Source: Rattus norvegicus (lineage: Eukaryota; Chordata; Mammalia; Rodentia; Muridae). From it: DNA of 64,000 bases. The notes beneath the pieces were generated by a model that saw only the letters and a list, made by a program, of their open reading frames with translations, made no database searches and was not told where the DNA came from. The stretch covers positions 1,847,001 through 1,911,000 of the forward strand of contig NW_026947367.1 in the NCBI RefSeq assembly GCF_036323735.1, given 5' to 3'. Positions 23,726 to 35,004 of this stretch are shown here, in pieces. Numbering within the stretch: position 1 is the stretch's first letter; the number at the start of each line of letters is the position of its first letter. The position numbers were made by a program, and so were the translations under genes.

Positions 23726-24980
23726 ATGGCGTGAGGCAAGCGCAGGAACCCAAGCAACAGAAACCAAGACTACATGGCACCATCGGAGCCCAATTCTCTC
23801 ATCAAAACAAACATGGAATATCCAAACAAACCAGAAAAGCAAGATCTAGTTTCAAAATCATTTTTGATCATGATGCTGGAGGACTTCAAGAAAGATGTGA
23901 AGAACTCCCATAGAGAACAAGTAGAAGCCTACAGAGAGGAATCGCAAAAATTCCTGAAAGAATTCCAGGTAAACATAAATAAACAAGTAAAAGCCCATAG
24001 AGAGGAGACACAAAAATCCCTGAAAGAATTCCAGGAAAACATAAATAAACACGTAGAAGCCCATAGAGAGGAGACACAAAAATCCCTAAAAGAATTCTAG
24101 GAAAACATAAATAAACACGTAGAAGCCCATAGAGAGGAGACACAAAAATCCCTAAAAGAATTCCAGGAAAACACAATCAAACAGTTGTAGGTATTAAAAA
24201 TGGAAATAGAAGCAATCAAGAAAGAACACATGGAAACAACACTGGATATAGAAAACCAAAAGAGGAGACAAGGAGCTGTAGATACAAGATTCACCAACAG
24301 AATACAAGAGATGGAAGAGAGAATCTCAGGAGCAGAAGATTCCATAAAAATCATTGACTCAACTGTCAAAGATAATGTAAAGCGGAAAAAGCTACTGGTC
24401 CAAAACATACAGGAAATCCAGGACTCAATGAGAAGATCAAACCTAAGGATAATAGGTATAGAAGAGAGTGAAGACTCCCAGCTCAAAGGACCAGTAAATA
24501 TCTTCAACAAAATCATAGAAGAAAACTTCCCTAACCTAAAAAAAAGAGATACCCATAGACATTCAAGAAGCCTACAGAACTCAAAATAGATTGGACGAGA
24601 AAAGAAACACCTCCCATCACATAATTGTCAAAACACCAAACACACAAAATAAAGAAAGAATATTAAAAGCAGTAAGGGAAAAAGGTCAAGTAACATATAA
24701 AGGCAGACCTATCAAAATCACACTAGACTTCTCGCCAGAAACTATGAAAGCCAGAAGTTCCTGGACAGATGCCATACGGACACTAAGAGTATACACATGC
24801 CAGCCCAGGTTACTGTATCCTGCAAAACTCTCAATTAACATAGATATAGAAACCAAGATATTCCATGGCAAAACCAAATTTACACAATATCTTTCTACAA
24901 ATCCAGCACTACAAAGGATAATAAATGGTAATGCCATACATAAGGAGGCAAGCTATCCACTAGAAGAAGCAAGAAACTAA
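23726..24980 (+). pseudogene. L1-1 ORF1 relic (RNA-binding chaperone ORF1p)
   Basis: ORF1p normally forms a coiled-coil trimer that binds L1 RNA. The ATG at 23726 is followed at codon 3 by TGA (23732-23734), where L1-4 has AGA. Further breaks are TAG at 24097-24099 inside the repeat array, TAG at about 24188, and one extra A in the A run near 24537-24545, which shifts the frame. The C-terminal part reads well in 24591-24980, but the MKARRSW motif, whose arginine pair is needed for RNA binding in the family, is MKARSSW here. Expanded 22-residue coiled-coil repeats make this relic longer than the 357-codon ORF1 of L1-4. Confidence 0.95.
23918..24181 (+). repeat. Four tandem 66-bp repeats in ORF1 coiled coil
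   Basis: Unit starts at 23918, 23984, 24050 and 24116 are exactly 66 bp apart, so each unit encodes 22 residues (pattern K.VEAHREETQKSLKEFQENIN). L1-4 and L1-2 have a single such unit at this place. Sixty-six bases is a multiple of three and nearly a whole number of heptads (22 against 21), as known for the length-variable region of rodent ORF1. Units 2-4 are nearly identical, so the expansion is recent relative to unit 1. Confidence 0.95.
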
Positions 24981-25039
24981 TCGTCTTGGCAACAAAACAA
25001 TGAGAAGAAAAGCACAAAAACATAACCTCACATCCAAAT

Positions 25040-28000
25040 ATGAATATAACGGGAAGCAATAATCATTATTCCTTAATATCTCTCAATATCAATGGCCTCA
25101 ACTCCACAATAAAAAGACATAGATTAACAAACTGGATACGCAACGAGGACCCTGCATTCTGCTGCCTACAGGAAACACACCTCAGACACAAAGACAGACA
25201 CTACCTCAGAGTGAAAGGCTGGAAAACAACTTTCCAAGCAAATGGTCAGAAGTAGCAAGCTGGAGTAGCCATTCTAATATCAAATAAAATCAGTTTCCAG
25301 CTAAAAGTCATCAAAAAAGATAATGAAGGACACTTCATATTCATCAAAGGAAAAATCCACCAAGATGAACTCTCAATCCTAAATATCTATGCCCCAAATA
25401 CAAGGGCACCTACTCACGTAAAAGAACCCTTATTAAGCTCAAAACACACATTGCACCTCACACAATAATAGTAGGAGATTTCAACGCCCCACTCTCATCA
25501 ATGGACAGATCATGTAAACAGAAATTAAACAATGATGTCGACAGACTAAGAGAAGTCATGAGCCAAATGGACTTAACGGATATTTATAGAACATTCTATC
25601 CTAAAGCAAAAGGATATACCTTCTTCTCAGCACCTCATGGTACTTTCTCCAAAATTGACCATATAATTGGTCAAAAAACTGGCCTCAACAGGTACAGAAA
25701 GATAGAAATAATCCCATGCGTGCTATCAGACCACCACGACCTGAAACTGGTCTTCAATAACAATCGAAGAATGCCCACATATACTTGGAAATTGAACAAT
25801 GCTCTACTCAATGATAACCTGGTCAAGGAAGAAATAAAGAAAGAAATTAAAACCTTTTAAAAATTAATGAAAATGAAGATACAACATACCCAAACTTATG
25901 GGACACAATGAAAGCTGTGCTAAGAGGAAAACTCATAGCACTGAGTGTCTGCAGAAAGAAACAGGAAAGAGCATATGTCAGCAGCTTGACAGACACCTAA
26001 AAGCTCTAGAACAAAAAGAACCAAATACACCCAGGTGGAGTAGAAGGCAGGAAATAATCAAACTCAGAGGTGAAATCAAACAAGTAGGAACAAAAAGGAC
26101 CATAGAAAGAATCAACAGAACCAAAAGTTGGTTCTTTGAGAAAATCAACATGATAGATAAACCCTTAGCCAGACTAACGAGAGGACACAGAGAGTGTCTC
26201 CAAATTAACAAAATCAGAAATGAAAAGGGAGACATAACTACAGATTCAGAGGAAATTCAAAAAATCATCAGATCTTACTTTAAAAACCTATATTGAACAG
26301 AACTTGAAAATCTTCAGGAAATGGACAATTTCCTAGAGAGATACCAGGTATCGAAGTTAAATCAGGAACAGAAAAACCAGTTAAACAACACAATAACTCC
26401 TAAGGAAATAGAAGCAGTCATTAAAGTTCTCCCAACCAAAAAGAGCCCAGATCCAGACGGGTTTAGTGCAGAATTCTCTCAAACCTTCATAGAAGACCTC
26501 ATACCAATATTATCCAAACTATTCCACAAAATTGAAACAGATGGAGCCCTACCGAATTCCTTCTATGAAGCCACAATTACTCTTATACCTAAACCACACA
26601 AAGACACAACAAAAAGAGAGAACTTCAGACCAATTTCCCTTATGAATATCGACGCAAAATATTCAATAAAATTCTGGCAAACCGAATTCAAGAGCACATC
26701 AAAACAATCATCCACCATGATCAAGTAGGCTTCATCCCAGGCATGCAGGGATGGATTAATATACAGAAAACCATCAAGGTGATCCATTATATAAACAAAC
26801 TGAAAGAACAGAACCACATGATTATTTCATTACATGCTGAGAAAACATTTATCAATATTTAACACCCCTTCATGATAAAAGTCCTGGAAAGAATAGGAAT
26901 TCAAGGCCCATACTTAACATAGTAAAAGCCATATACAGCAAACCCATTGCTAACATTAAACTAAATGGAGAGAAACTTGAAGCAATCCCACTAAAATCAG
27001 GGACTAGACAAGGCTGCCCACTCTCTCCCTACTTATTCAATATAGTTCTTGAAGTTCTAGCCAGAGCAAACAGACAACAAAAGGAGATCAAGGGGATACA
27101 GATCGAAAAAGAAGAGGTCAAAATATCACTATTTGCAGATGACATGATAGTATATTTAAGTGATCCCAAAAGTTCCACCAGTGAACTACTAAAGCTGATA
27201 AACAACTTCAGCAAAGTGGCTGGGTATAAAATTAACTCAAATAAATCAGTTGACTTCCTCTATATAAAAGAGAAAGAAGCCGAGGAAGAAATTAGGGAAA
27301 CGACACCCTTCATAATAGACCCAAATAATATAAAGTACCTCAGTGTGACTTTAATAAAGCAAGTAAAAGATCTGTAAAATAAGAACTTCAAGACACTGAG
27401 GAAAGAAATTGAAGAAGACCTCAGAAGATGGAAAGATCTCCCATGCTCATGGATTGGCAGGATTAATATAGTAAAAATGGCCATTTTACCAAAAGCAATC
27501 TACAGATTCAATGCAATCCCCATCAAAATACCAATCCAATTCTTCAAAGAGTTAGACAGAACAATTAGCAAATTCATCTGGAATAACAAAAAACCCAGGA
27601 TAGCTAAAGCTATCCTCAACAATAAAAGGACTTCAGGGGGAATCACTATCCCTGAACTCAAGCAGTATTACAGAGCAATAGTGATAAAAACTGCGTGGTA
27701 TTGCTACAGAGACAGACAGATAGACCAATGGAATAGAATTGAAGACCCAGAAATGAACCCACACACCTATGGTCACTTGATTTTTGACAAAGGAGCCAAA
27801 ACCATCCAATGGAAAAAAGATCGCATTTTCAGCAAATGGTGCTGGTTCAACTGGAGGGCAATATGTAGAAGAATGCAGATCGATCCATGCTTATCACCCT
27901 GTACAAAGATTAAGTCCAAGTGAATCAAGGACCTCCACATCAAACCAGACACACTCAAACTATTAGAAGAAAAACTAGGGAAGCATCTGGAACACATGGG

Positions 28001-28858
28001 CACTGGAAAAAATTTCCTGAACAAAACAGCAATGGCTTATGCTCTAAGATCAAGAACGAAAAATGGGATCTCATAAGACTGCAAAGCTTCTGTAAGGCAA
28101 AGGACACTGTGGTTAGGACAAAACGGCAACCAACAGATTGGGAAAAGATCTTTACCAATCCTACAACAGATAGAGGCCTTATATCCAAAATATGCAAAGA
28201 ACTCATGAAGGTAGACCACAGGGAAACAAATAACCCTATTAAAAAATGGGGTTCAGAGCTACACAAAGAATTCACAGCTGAGGAATGCCGAATGGCTGAG
28301 AAACACCTAAAGAAATGTTCAACATCTTTAGTCATAAGGGAAATGCAAATCAAAACAACCCTGAGATTTCACCTCACACCAGTGAGAATGGATAAGATCA
28401 AAAACTCAGATGACAGCAGATGCTGGTGAGGATGTGGAGAAAGAGGAACACTCCTCCATTGTTGGTGGGATTGCAGACTGGTAAAACTATTCTGGAAATC
28501 AGTCTGGAGGTTCCTCAGAAAATTGGACATTGTACTGCCTGAGGATCCAGCTATACCTCTCTTGGGCATATACCCAAAAGATGCCTCAATATATAAAAGA
28601 GACACGTGCTCCACTAAGTTCATCGCAGCCTTATTTATAATAGCCAGAAAATGGAAAGAACCCAGATGCCCTTCAACAGAGGAATGGATACAGAAAATGT
28701 GGTACATCTACACAATGGAATATTACTCAGCTATCAAAAACAATGAGTTTATGAAATTCGTAGGCAAATGGTTGGAACTGGAAAATATCATCCTGAAGGA
28801 GCTAACCCAATCACAGAAAGACATACATGGTATACACTCATTGATAAGTGGCTATTAG
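25040..28858 (+). pseudogene. L1-1 ORF2 relic (endonuclease / reverse transcriptase)
   Basis: It starts MNITGSNN, like L1-4. The first break is TAG at 25253-25255 (codon 72, AAG in L1-4). Others include a frameshift near 25425, stops at 25858 and near 26294, a frameshift near 26650, a stop near 26860, a TAA at about 27375 and a TGA at about 27921. The endonuclease motifs QETH and SDHH are readable, and the FADD motif is readable at about 27133. Motif A at 26833-26850 encodes HAEKTF, the same substitution as L1-4. The Cys motif survives in part near 28420-28475. No functional protein is possible. Confidence 0.95.
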
Positions 28859-29577
28859 CCCAAATACTTGAATAACCTAGATCCCTAGAACAAAGGAAAC
28901 TCAAGAAGGATGATCAAAATATGAATGCTTCACTCCTTCTTTAAATGAGGAAAAAGAATACCCTTGGCAGGGAAGGGAGAGGCAAAGATTAAAACAGACA
29001 CAGAAGGAACACCCATTCAGAGCCTGCCCCACATGTGGCCCACACATATACAGCCACCCAACTAGACAAGATGGATGAAGCAAAGAAGTGCAGACCAACA
29101 GGAGCCGGATGTAGATGACTCCTGAGAGACAGAGCCAGAATACAGCAAATACAGAGGCGAATGCCAGCAGCAAACCACTGAACTGAGAATAGGTCCCCCG
29201 TTGAAGGAATCAGAGAAAGAACTGGAAGAGCTTGAAGGGGCTCGAGACCCCAAAAGTACAACAATCTTAAGCAACCAGAGCTTCCAGGGACTAAGCCACT
29301 ACCTAATGACTATACATGGACTGACCCTGGACTCTGACCTCATAGGTAGCAATGAATATCCTAGTAAGAGCACCAGTTGAAGGGGAAGCCCTGGGTCCTG
29401 CTAAGACTGAACCCCCAGTGAACTAGACTATTGGGGGGGCAGCAATGGAGTGGTTTGGTAGGGGAACACCCATAAGGAAGGGGAGGGGGGAGAGGGATGT
29501 TTGCCCGGAAACCGGGAAAGGGAATAACACTTGAAATGTATATAAGAAATACTCAAGTTAATAAAAAAAAAAAAAAA
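28859..29577 (+). other. L1-1 3' UTR with G-rich tract and tail
   Basis: It holds the usual 3' UTR landmarks and a polypurine G-rich tract at about 29430-29500 (GGGGGGG and several G4 runs). That tract is typical of mammalian L1 3' ends and able to form G-quadruplexes. It ends in AATAAA followed by about 14 more A. Confidence 0.85.
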
Positions 29578-29585
29578 GCGTGACA

Positions 29586-29942
29586 AGAGAGTATCAGGCC
29601 ATTGTGACACTGTCCTCCCATTAGAAACATGGAAGTGTTGACAATCACAGGTTGTGGTATCATGTCTGAACTTTGACACCCAGCTAGGCAAAGGTTAACC
29701 TGTCAGTTAGCTTCCTGAGTACCATCCACAAGACAAGGGTAGGCTCAGATGATGGAACGTTGAAGATAGCTGCTATTCATTGTGAGCTACTTTTCAGGGT
29801 AAGTGGAAGACCATTTATCCTCTTGTGACATTGGAGATCAGAGTAATGAATGGGGACAGAGGAGACAAATCTGTGTTTTGTTTTGTTTTGTTTTCTGGAC
29901 AACCATAACTACATTTTCTAGGCTAAGGATTTGCACATGGAA
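29586..29942. other. Unique flank right of L1-1
   Basis: No gene recognised. A (GTTTT)n run of four units lies at about 29876-29893. Confidence 0.45.
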
Positions 29943-30036
29943 GTCTAGTGTCTCACATTGGTATATACCAATCTTGTCTGATCTCAGTAGCACAACTGGT
30001 TCCAGGCTTCTTTCTTAGTTACTGGGATTTACAGGC
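29943..30036 (+). pseudogene. Possible 5S rRNA-like relic
   Basis: The phrase CCAATCTTGTCTGATCTCAG and the four bases after it match 20 of 24 positions of the vertebrate 5S rRNA segment CCGATCTCGTCTGATCTCGG (plus AAGC). GTCTA upstream and GGTT..AGGC...TTAGTTACTGGGAT downstream fall in the right order for the rest of 5S, with gaps. The downstream phrase TGGGATTTACAGGCA also resembles an antisense B1/Alu-type SINE, which is the main alternative. Too diverged to be a working gene. Confidence 0.35.
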
Positions 30037-30745
30037 ACTCATTTATGTGTTGTCTCCTAGATTCACAAATTATTTTCTGGCTTCATATACACAAGGCATA
30101 TTTTTACACTCTGTCTCTCTGTGTATGTTTCTTTCTCTGTCTTTCAGTCTCATCTCTCTTTCTCCTTCTGTCTGCCTCTCTTTCCTGTTTTTCAGCTTTC
30201 CTACAATAATCTTTACTAATGATAATATATTTCATTTCAGTTCAAGCACTTTATTCTCTCATAAACTCCAGTGTGATCTGAAATTGCTCTCTATTGTAGA
30301 ACCACAATTAAAAATATAACTGATGTCCAAATCTACTAGACTAGAACTTTAACCACTGAGAAGATGTAGAATATCAATAGCTCCCAACAAGCCTAGGGGC
30401 CAACGATCATGTATGGAAGAAAAATTTTCAGAGATAAAAGAAATGCGTGCCAGGATGACCATGGCTTCTCTTTACAGGGACTACCAGCATCAGGAGAAAG
30501 GTAACATGGGGCTTTAATAAACATGCATCATGTAACAATACCTAGTCTCTTCCCTTATGTTACACTTCCCTGTCTGTATTTTCCTAATGGATGTTGTATA
30601 TAAATGTAGTAGTGACTGCCTTTCAGGAGTATAGACGTTGTCACATGTGGCCCCCAAATGAAGAATTTGATTTTTCTTCCCTGGCTGAAGCTCCTTGCCA
30701 ATGATCCACAACATATTTTTCCCTAAGACTTCTGCTTTGTTTTGT
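30037..30745. other. Unique sequence, no gene seen
   Basis: Has a CT-rich stretch (30100-30200, TCTCTCTG type). No gene or named repeat recognised. Confidence 0.4.
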
Positions 30746-30751
30746 GTGTGA

Positions 30752-30798
<47 letters not shown>

Positions 30799-30830
30799 TG
30801 TGTGTATATCTGTCTGTCTGTCTTTCTGTC
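30746..30830. repeat. (TG)n-(TCTG)n microsatellite
   Basis: About 26 TG units followed by TCTG units to about 30830. Confidence 0.93.
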
Positions 30831-31099
30831 TTTGTCTCTGTCAGTCTGTTTCTTCCAGATGATACCTCTCTATACTTCAGTTTCACTTCTTAATTGCTCA
30901 TCCAAGATTGACCCATCATGCTTTCTCTGAGTGTTTGCTTTTGATGACTCAAATTACACATATGTTAATCAGTGCACCTGTAGCCACAACTGTGAACCAT
31001 TGATTACATCATAACCACCCTCACGGCTAAGAAAAGCTATTTTTGAGGCTCTGAGGGAAGTTTTTATCAGAATTTAAAACTTTTCTGTATTTTTTACTC

Positions 31100-31280
31100 C
31101 CCTATCCAAACTGTTGTAGTTTGTGGATCTTCCCCAAGTCTTTGCTTAATTGTATTTATCTATGTTCCTGGCCTACTGGGAAGACATCATCCCAACCCTC
31201 CAATATTACTAATCAGGAGGAATAGATGAAGAAATTGGAGAAATTGGTCATTTATCTACAGAAGATGTCCCTGAGATGGA
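31100..31280 (+). pseudogene. Exon-like segment, decayed (paralogue of 32018-32120)
   Basis: The bases from 31177 (CATCATCCCAACCCTCCA) align with 32032 onward (CATCATCCCAACCTTCCA), and sequence before the exon (TGTATTTATCTA, GGATCTTCCCC) is also shared. Translation gives TGKTSSQPSNITNQEE, a stop, MKKLE, and in a shifted frame EIGHLSTEDVPEMD. The splice acceptor AG is lost (TATG for ACAG), so it is dead. The protein pattern recalls the Dlg5-derived takusan/Spetex rodent gene family, but this is from memory and weak. Confidence 0.35.
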
Positions 31281-32017
31281 TTAACTGTGTCGAATCATCG
31301 CATCACTGACAAGCATTCTGAACTATGTTCTCAGTTTATTTTCTTCTTTGTCATTTTGAGTGTGCTACCTAAGGTGGTGAGGACCATTTGTGGGCTGTGT
31401 TTGAGAATTGACTTTTCACTATTCATGCATGAAGAATATCTGATAATTTTTTGGCAGAGACCAGGAATTGTCAAGCATGCAGCTGGTCTACTATGAGTTT
31501 CTTACTTTCATTCTGAATGAGGAAGAATTACAAGAAGAGCCACAGGAATAAAAATTTTGACTCTCAGTGTAGAGTATTGAATTTTATCTTCAGAGGATTC
31601 CTGGACATGCCATTGGAATTTTATGACAAGGGCTTCTACCCTTGACATGCATCAATATCTCTTTTTGTCTTGGACATACATGATTAAGGATTGGGAGTCC
31701 TAAACACTAATGACTCCAGGACTTACCTGCATCCCATCAGATATGTACTGAAAATGTCCTCCATTTCTTCATGTCTTGGCCAGATTTTGTTGTTAAGGGC
31801 CAGGGGGACTGCAGAAGGAAGTGAGGCGTATGTCTATCGATCATGGTTGGGAGAAAGAAAATAGCTAATAGATCCAGCTTGACTAGAGCTTTCCTCCTCT
31901 TTCAGTGCTTCCTCGTGTCTGTAGACTTCCCCTTTTGTCATGCTTTATTGGGGAATTTGCATTTTTTCTCCTGTGTCTGGGCTACTACTATGCATGTTCC
32001 TTTGTGTTTATCTACAG
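31281..32017. other. Sequence between exon-like segments
   Basis: If the segments at 31.1 and 32.0 kb are exons of a duplicated gene, this would be intron or inter-copy DNA. Nothing else recognised. The ORF 31287-31496 starts SNHRITDKHSELCSQ, possibly the decayed continuation of the first segment. Confidence 0.3.
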
Positions 32018-32120
32018 GGTCTCCAGGGAAGGCATCATCCCAACCTTCCAGCATCAGTGAGCAAGTGCAACAGATTAAGAAGTTTGTAGAAATTGACTAA
32101 GGAGCTCCAGAAGATGACAT
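32018..32120 (+). pseudogene. Exon-like segment with splice sites, one in-frame stop
   Basis: A pyrimidine-rich tract and TTTATCTACAG precede the segment, and CAT/GTGAGT follows it at 32121, so both splice sites look usable. The frame reads SPGKASSQPSSISEQVQQ, then IKKFVEID, then a TAA stop, then GAPEDDM. Its paralogue at 31.1 kb has a different stop and a frameshift, so neither copy is intact. A coiled-coil-type exon from the Dlg5/takusan/Spetex family is my best guess at low confidence. Confidence 0.35.
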
Positions 32121-32127
32121 GTGAGTT

Positions 32128-32535
32128 GGAAAATTCTCATGCATAGGTAACCATTGCACCAACAGCATTTGAAGAGAAGTAGTCATTGTACCCACTTCTT
32201 TGTAGACAGTCCTGACCCCTGTGTGATAACCTCAGTTTTCTCAGACCACAGGAAAATGCAACTGTAATGTCCTCATGTACAAATTAATTTTCTTATGTTC
32301 CTCTCAGAATCACAACATAAAGAAAGGATAGTAGTGTGATAGGAAGCTATTTTATTTCTCAGAAATGCAGAAGCAGTGGTTTGAATAACTGTCTTGGGTT
32401 ACGGAAAGTAATGTGTGAGCTCTCATCATGGATTTTAATAGAAAGAGAATGTATTTTCTGTCCTCAGACACACAGAAAGTTGGTAAGCTACAGAAGCATA
32501 GTAACTTAAACTTAGATAAGTAAACTTTCATTTTT
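32128..32535. other. Unique sequence, no gene seen
   Basis: Nothing recognised. Confidence 0.4.
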
Positions 32536-32539
32536 TTAT

Positions 32540-32716
32540 TTAAAGTTTTATTTTATTTGTTTTCAATGAGTATCTGTAACTCTCAGACACAACAGAAGTG
32601 GAAGTTTAATGCCATTATACATGGTTTTATGCCACTATGATTTTGCTGGTAGTTGAACTCAGGACCTATGGAAAAACAGTTAGGACTCTTAAATGCTGAA
32701 TCATCTCACCAGTCTA
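32540..32716 (-). mobile_element. B3/B2-like SINE, antisense, old
   Basis: The right end in antisense reads GGTAGTTGAACTCAGGACCT, then GACTCTTAAATGCTGAATCATCTCACCAG, split by small changes. This is the reverse complement of the tRNA-derived head of a B2/B3 SINE (CTGG.GAGATG...TTAAGAG...GGTCCTGAGTTCAA.TCCC). The left part is the T-rich tail side. Divergence is high, so it is an old copy. I saw no target duplication. Confidence 0.75.
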
Positions 32717-32726
32717 AATTACTTTT

Positions 32727-32784
32727 GACGATGATGGTGATGAAGATGATGATGATGATGATGATTACCATTATTATTATTATA
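32727..32784. repeat. (GAT)n and (TTA)n microsatellite
   Basis: Imperfect GATGAT triplets to about 32766, then TTATTATTATTAT. Confidence 0.9.
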
Positions 32785-33818
32785 CTTAAACTCTAAAGGG
32801 ATCAAGATTTCCCCTCCTCCAAAGCTCTTTCCCCTCTCCTGTCTCAAGATATCCTACAATAAAGAAGATACCATCACAGCTTCCCATCCTCCCCAGCACT
32901 GAAGAAAGAAAAGTTTTACTTTGTCATGGTTATGGACATATTCTTGTTTACTGGGCTCAGAGCTTCAGATCTGATGGAGGGAGACTATGGAAATGGAATC
33001 TCCTTTGGAGGAATCTGCTTACCTTGTAGGAACGGGGAAACAGTGAGCAAAAGTAAGATGTTGTTCCAAGACTTCATCCCTTGCTAAGAAAAAAGTCTAT
33101 TTTTCACAGCTTGGGAACTGGGTAAGCAGTCTAAGCAAGCATGGCTAATAAGCCAAACCAGATGGGTAAACATTTGTCCATTGGATACGAAGGGGGAGCA
33201 TTTAATTGACTATGCTGACTGTATCTCCTGTCCACTGTGTTCTAATCCCATGCAAGGAAAGTTCGGTGGATTTTGTCTGTCCTGTGTCAGAACAATAGTG
33301 TTTTCCATTCTGAATGCTTTTTCTTCACTGATATGAACCTTGAGAGAACAGTGGGAGCCACGGAAAGCCACAGCCAACAACATTCTACATTATAGAATAT
33401 CAAGGGCTTCTCTTAAGAAACACTTTCTTGTAGTTGTGAATTCAGCAGGGAGGAAAATTACAACCAACCTCTGATCAAGCAGCATAAAAATTAGCATGAG
33501 ATAAAGAAAGACTTAAAAATGAGTCAGATCTCTGATACATAACAAGAAGTGGACCCTGGCACTGTCACAAATAACATTAAGGTTATTTTGTTGAGCAAGA
33601 GTTACTCTCCTGGAGTCCTCAGATGTTCATATGTGGTTGAAAATCTGTCACAGAAGACTGTATTGATATCATACTCTAATCCAGAGAGACCATACAAAAA
33701 AGTATATTATTCCTTCTGGAGTATTGGTTGAAATTAATTCACATCACACATTTGTATGTGAGGCTTAAATTAATGTTCTACATAGACAAAAGCATTATCT
33801 CAATCCTTGCCTTTGTAA
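32785..33818. other. Unique sequence, no gene seen
   Basis: No repeat or gene recognised. A 60-codon ORF (33549-33731) has no recognisable domain. Confidence 0.4.
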
Positions 33819-33850
33819 TTTGTTTTGTTTTGTTTTGTTTTTTTTTTTAA
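33819..33850. repeat. (TTTTG)n / poly-T run
   Basis: Four TTTTG units followed by 11 T. It could be the tail of an unrecognised antisense SINE, but no SINE body follows it. Confidence 0.8.
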
Positions 33851-34869
33851 TTTTGAAAATGGCTTAGTATTCTTCAGTTAAACAATTGAACTGAAGTGAC
33901 TGTTCCTCAGACTGTATACATAGAGAACAGCTGAGTAGTAGTTGACATTTTTAGTCGGGGCGTCTCCCCATGGATCTGTTTGTGCCTGAATAAGCATGCA
34001 TAGACTTATTTCAGTTAAGGGAATCATGTAGTATACAAAAAATTAGAGGATCCATCTGCTGTAAATATTTTCTTTTACTCAGGTGAAGGAAGGTTTATCA
34101 AAGGCTGTGTATCAAAGGTTGTAGATATTACACCATCCATAGGAGATAATATATCAAGAAAGATTCTGCAGGGATGCAGAGATTGACCTAAATATCCCCA
34201 CACAATTCTAAGCCAGGACGGACAAGATATCACTTCACGTGGAAATTTAAAATAATCTGATGCTATGGTATGTGGAGTGTTAATAAAGAAAAACCACCTA
34301 AAAAGCATATGCATATATATAAGATGCTATTCAAAAATATCCAGAGGCAGTTTGGAACCTACATTTAGCACAAAGAGATTGAATCCCCACTTCACAGATA
34401 CTGAATAGAGCCACTGAGTATTAAGCAATCTATATTAGAAATCACTTGCCTATCACATGTCTGTATAACTAGGTAGTCACAGCAAACATGACATTCGGAA
34501 AGCATAGCTTGAACTTGTCAACAATGGAGGGAGTGCATGTAGTGAACGAGGTTTGGGCATGAAACTCAAAAGTCGAAAATACCACTGAGATTTGAGTTTT
34601 GAGGACAATAAATACTTAATGACTTTTGGGACAAAATTTGAATCTAAAGACTCCTAAAATTATTTATCAATCAGCTCTGAATCCCTATGGAGATTGGTGG
34701 ATATTATGAATTTAGTCTGTGCCCCAGAGGTATAGGTAAATGGTGTAATTTGAAGTGATTAGGTATGCTAAAGAGGCATACAAAACTGAGGAGGCCATGG
34801 TATCATTGAATAAGTGTGCTTCTCCAAAACGTAGCATGATTTTTTGTGCAGTGACCTAGACACTATACA
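33851..34869. other. Unique sequence; part related to 8.1 kb
   Basis: From about 34055 (CTGCTGTAAA, TTTTACTCAGGTGAAGG, GGCTGTGTATCA, GATATTACA) it resembles 8108-8175. No gene. Confidence 0.35.
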
Positions 34870-34945
34870 CACACGCGCATGCACACACATAAACACACAG
34901 ATACACATATACACACATACACACAAACACACACACAAACTCACA

Positions 34946-35004
<59 letters not shown>
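34870..35004. repeat. (CA)n microsatellite ending in poly-A
   Basis: Imperfect CA/CACAAA repeats from about 34870, a pure CA run about 34950-34987, then 17 A. Confidence 0.93.

Larger units (their letters stand above)
22997..29585 (+). mobile_element. L1-1: full-length LINE-1, both ORFs broken
   Basis: A complete rat-type L1 of about 6.57 kb lies between two copies of AAAAGCGTGACA (22997-23008 and 29574-29585), a target-site duplication whose A stretch overlaps the poly(A) tail. Order: 5' UTR 23009-23725, ORF1 relic 23726-24980, spacer, ORF2 relic 25040-28858, 3' UTR with G-rich tract, and a tail of about 15 A. The tail is short and the ORFs have many stops and frameshifts, so the insertion is older than L1-4. 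It shares the ORF2 motif-A variant of L1-4. Confidence 0.97.

Noticed and set aside
23918..24181. CRISPR-like or satellite array of regular repeats
   Set aside because: Units are directly adjacent without spacers, in frame, and lie within L1 ORF1; the genome is mammalian.
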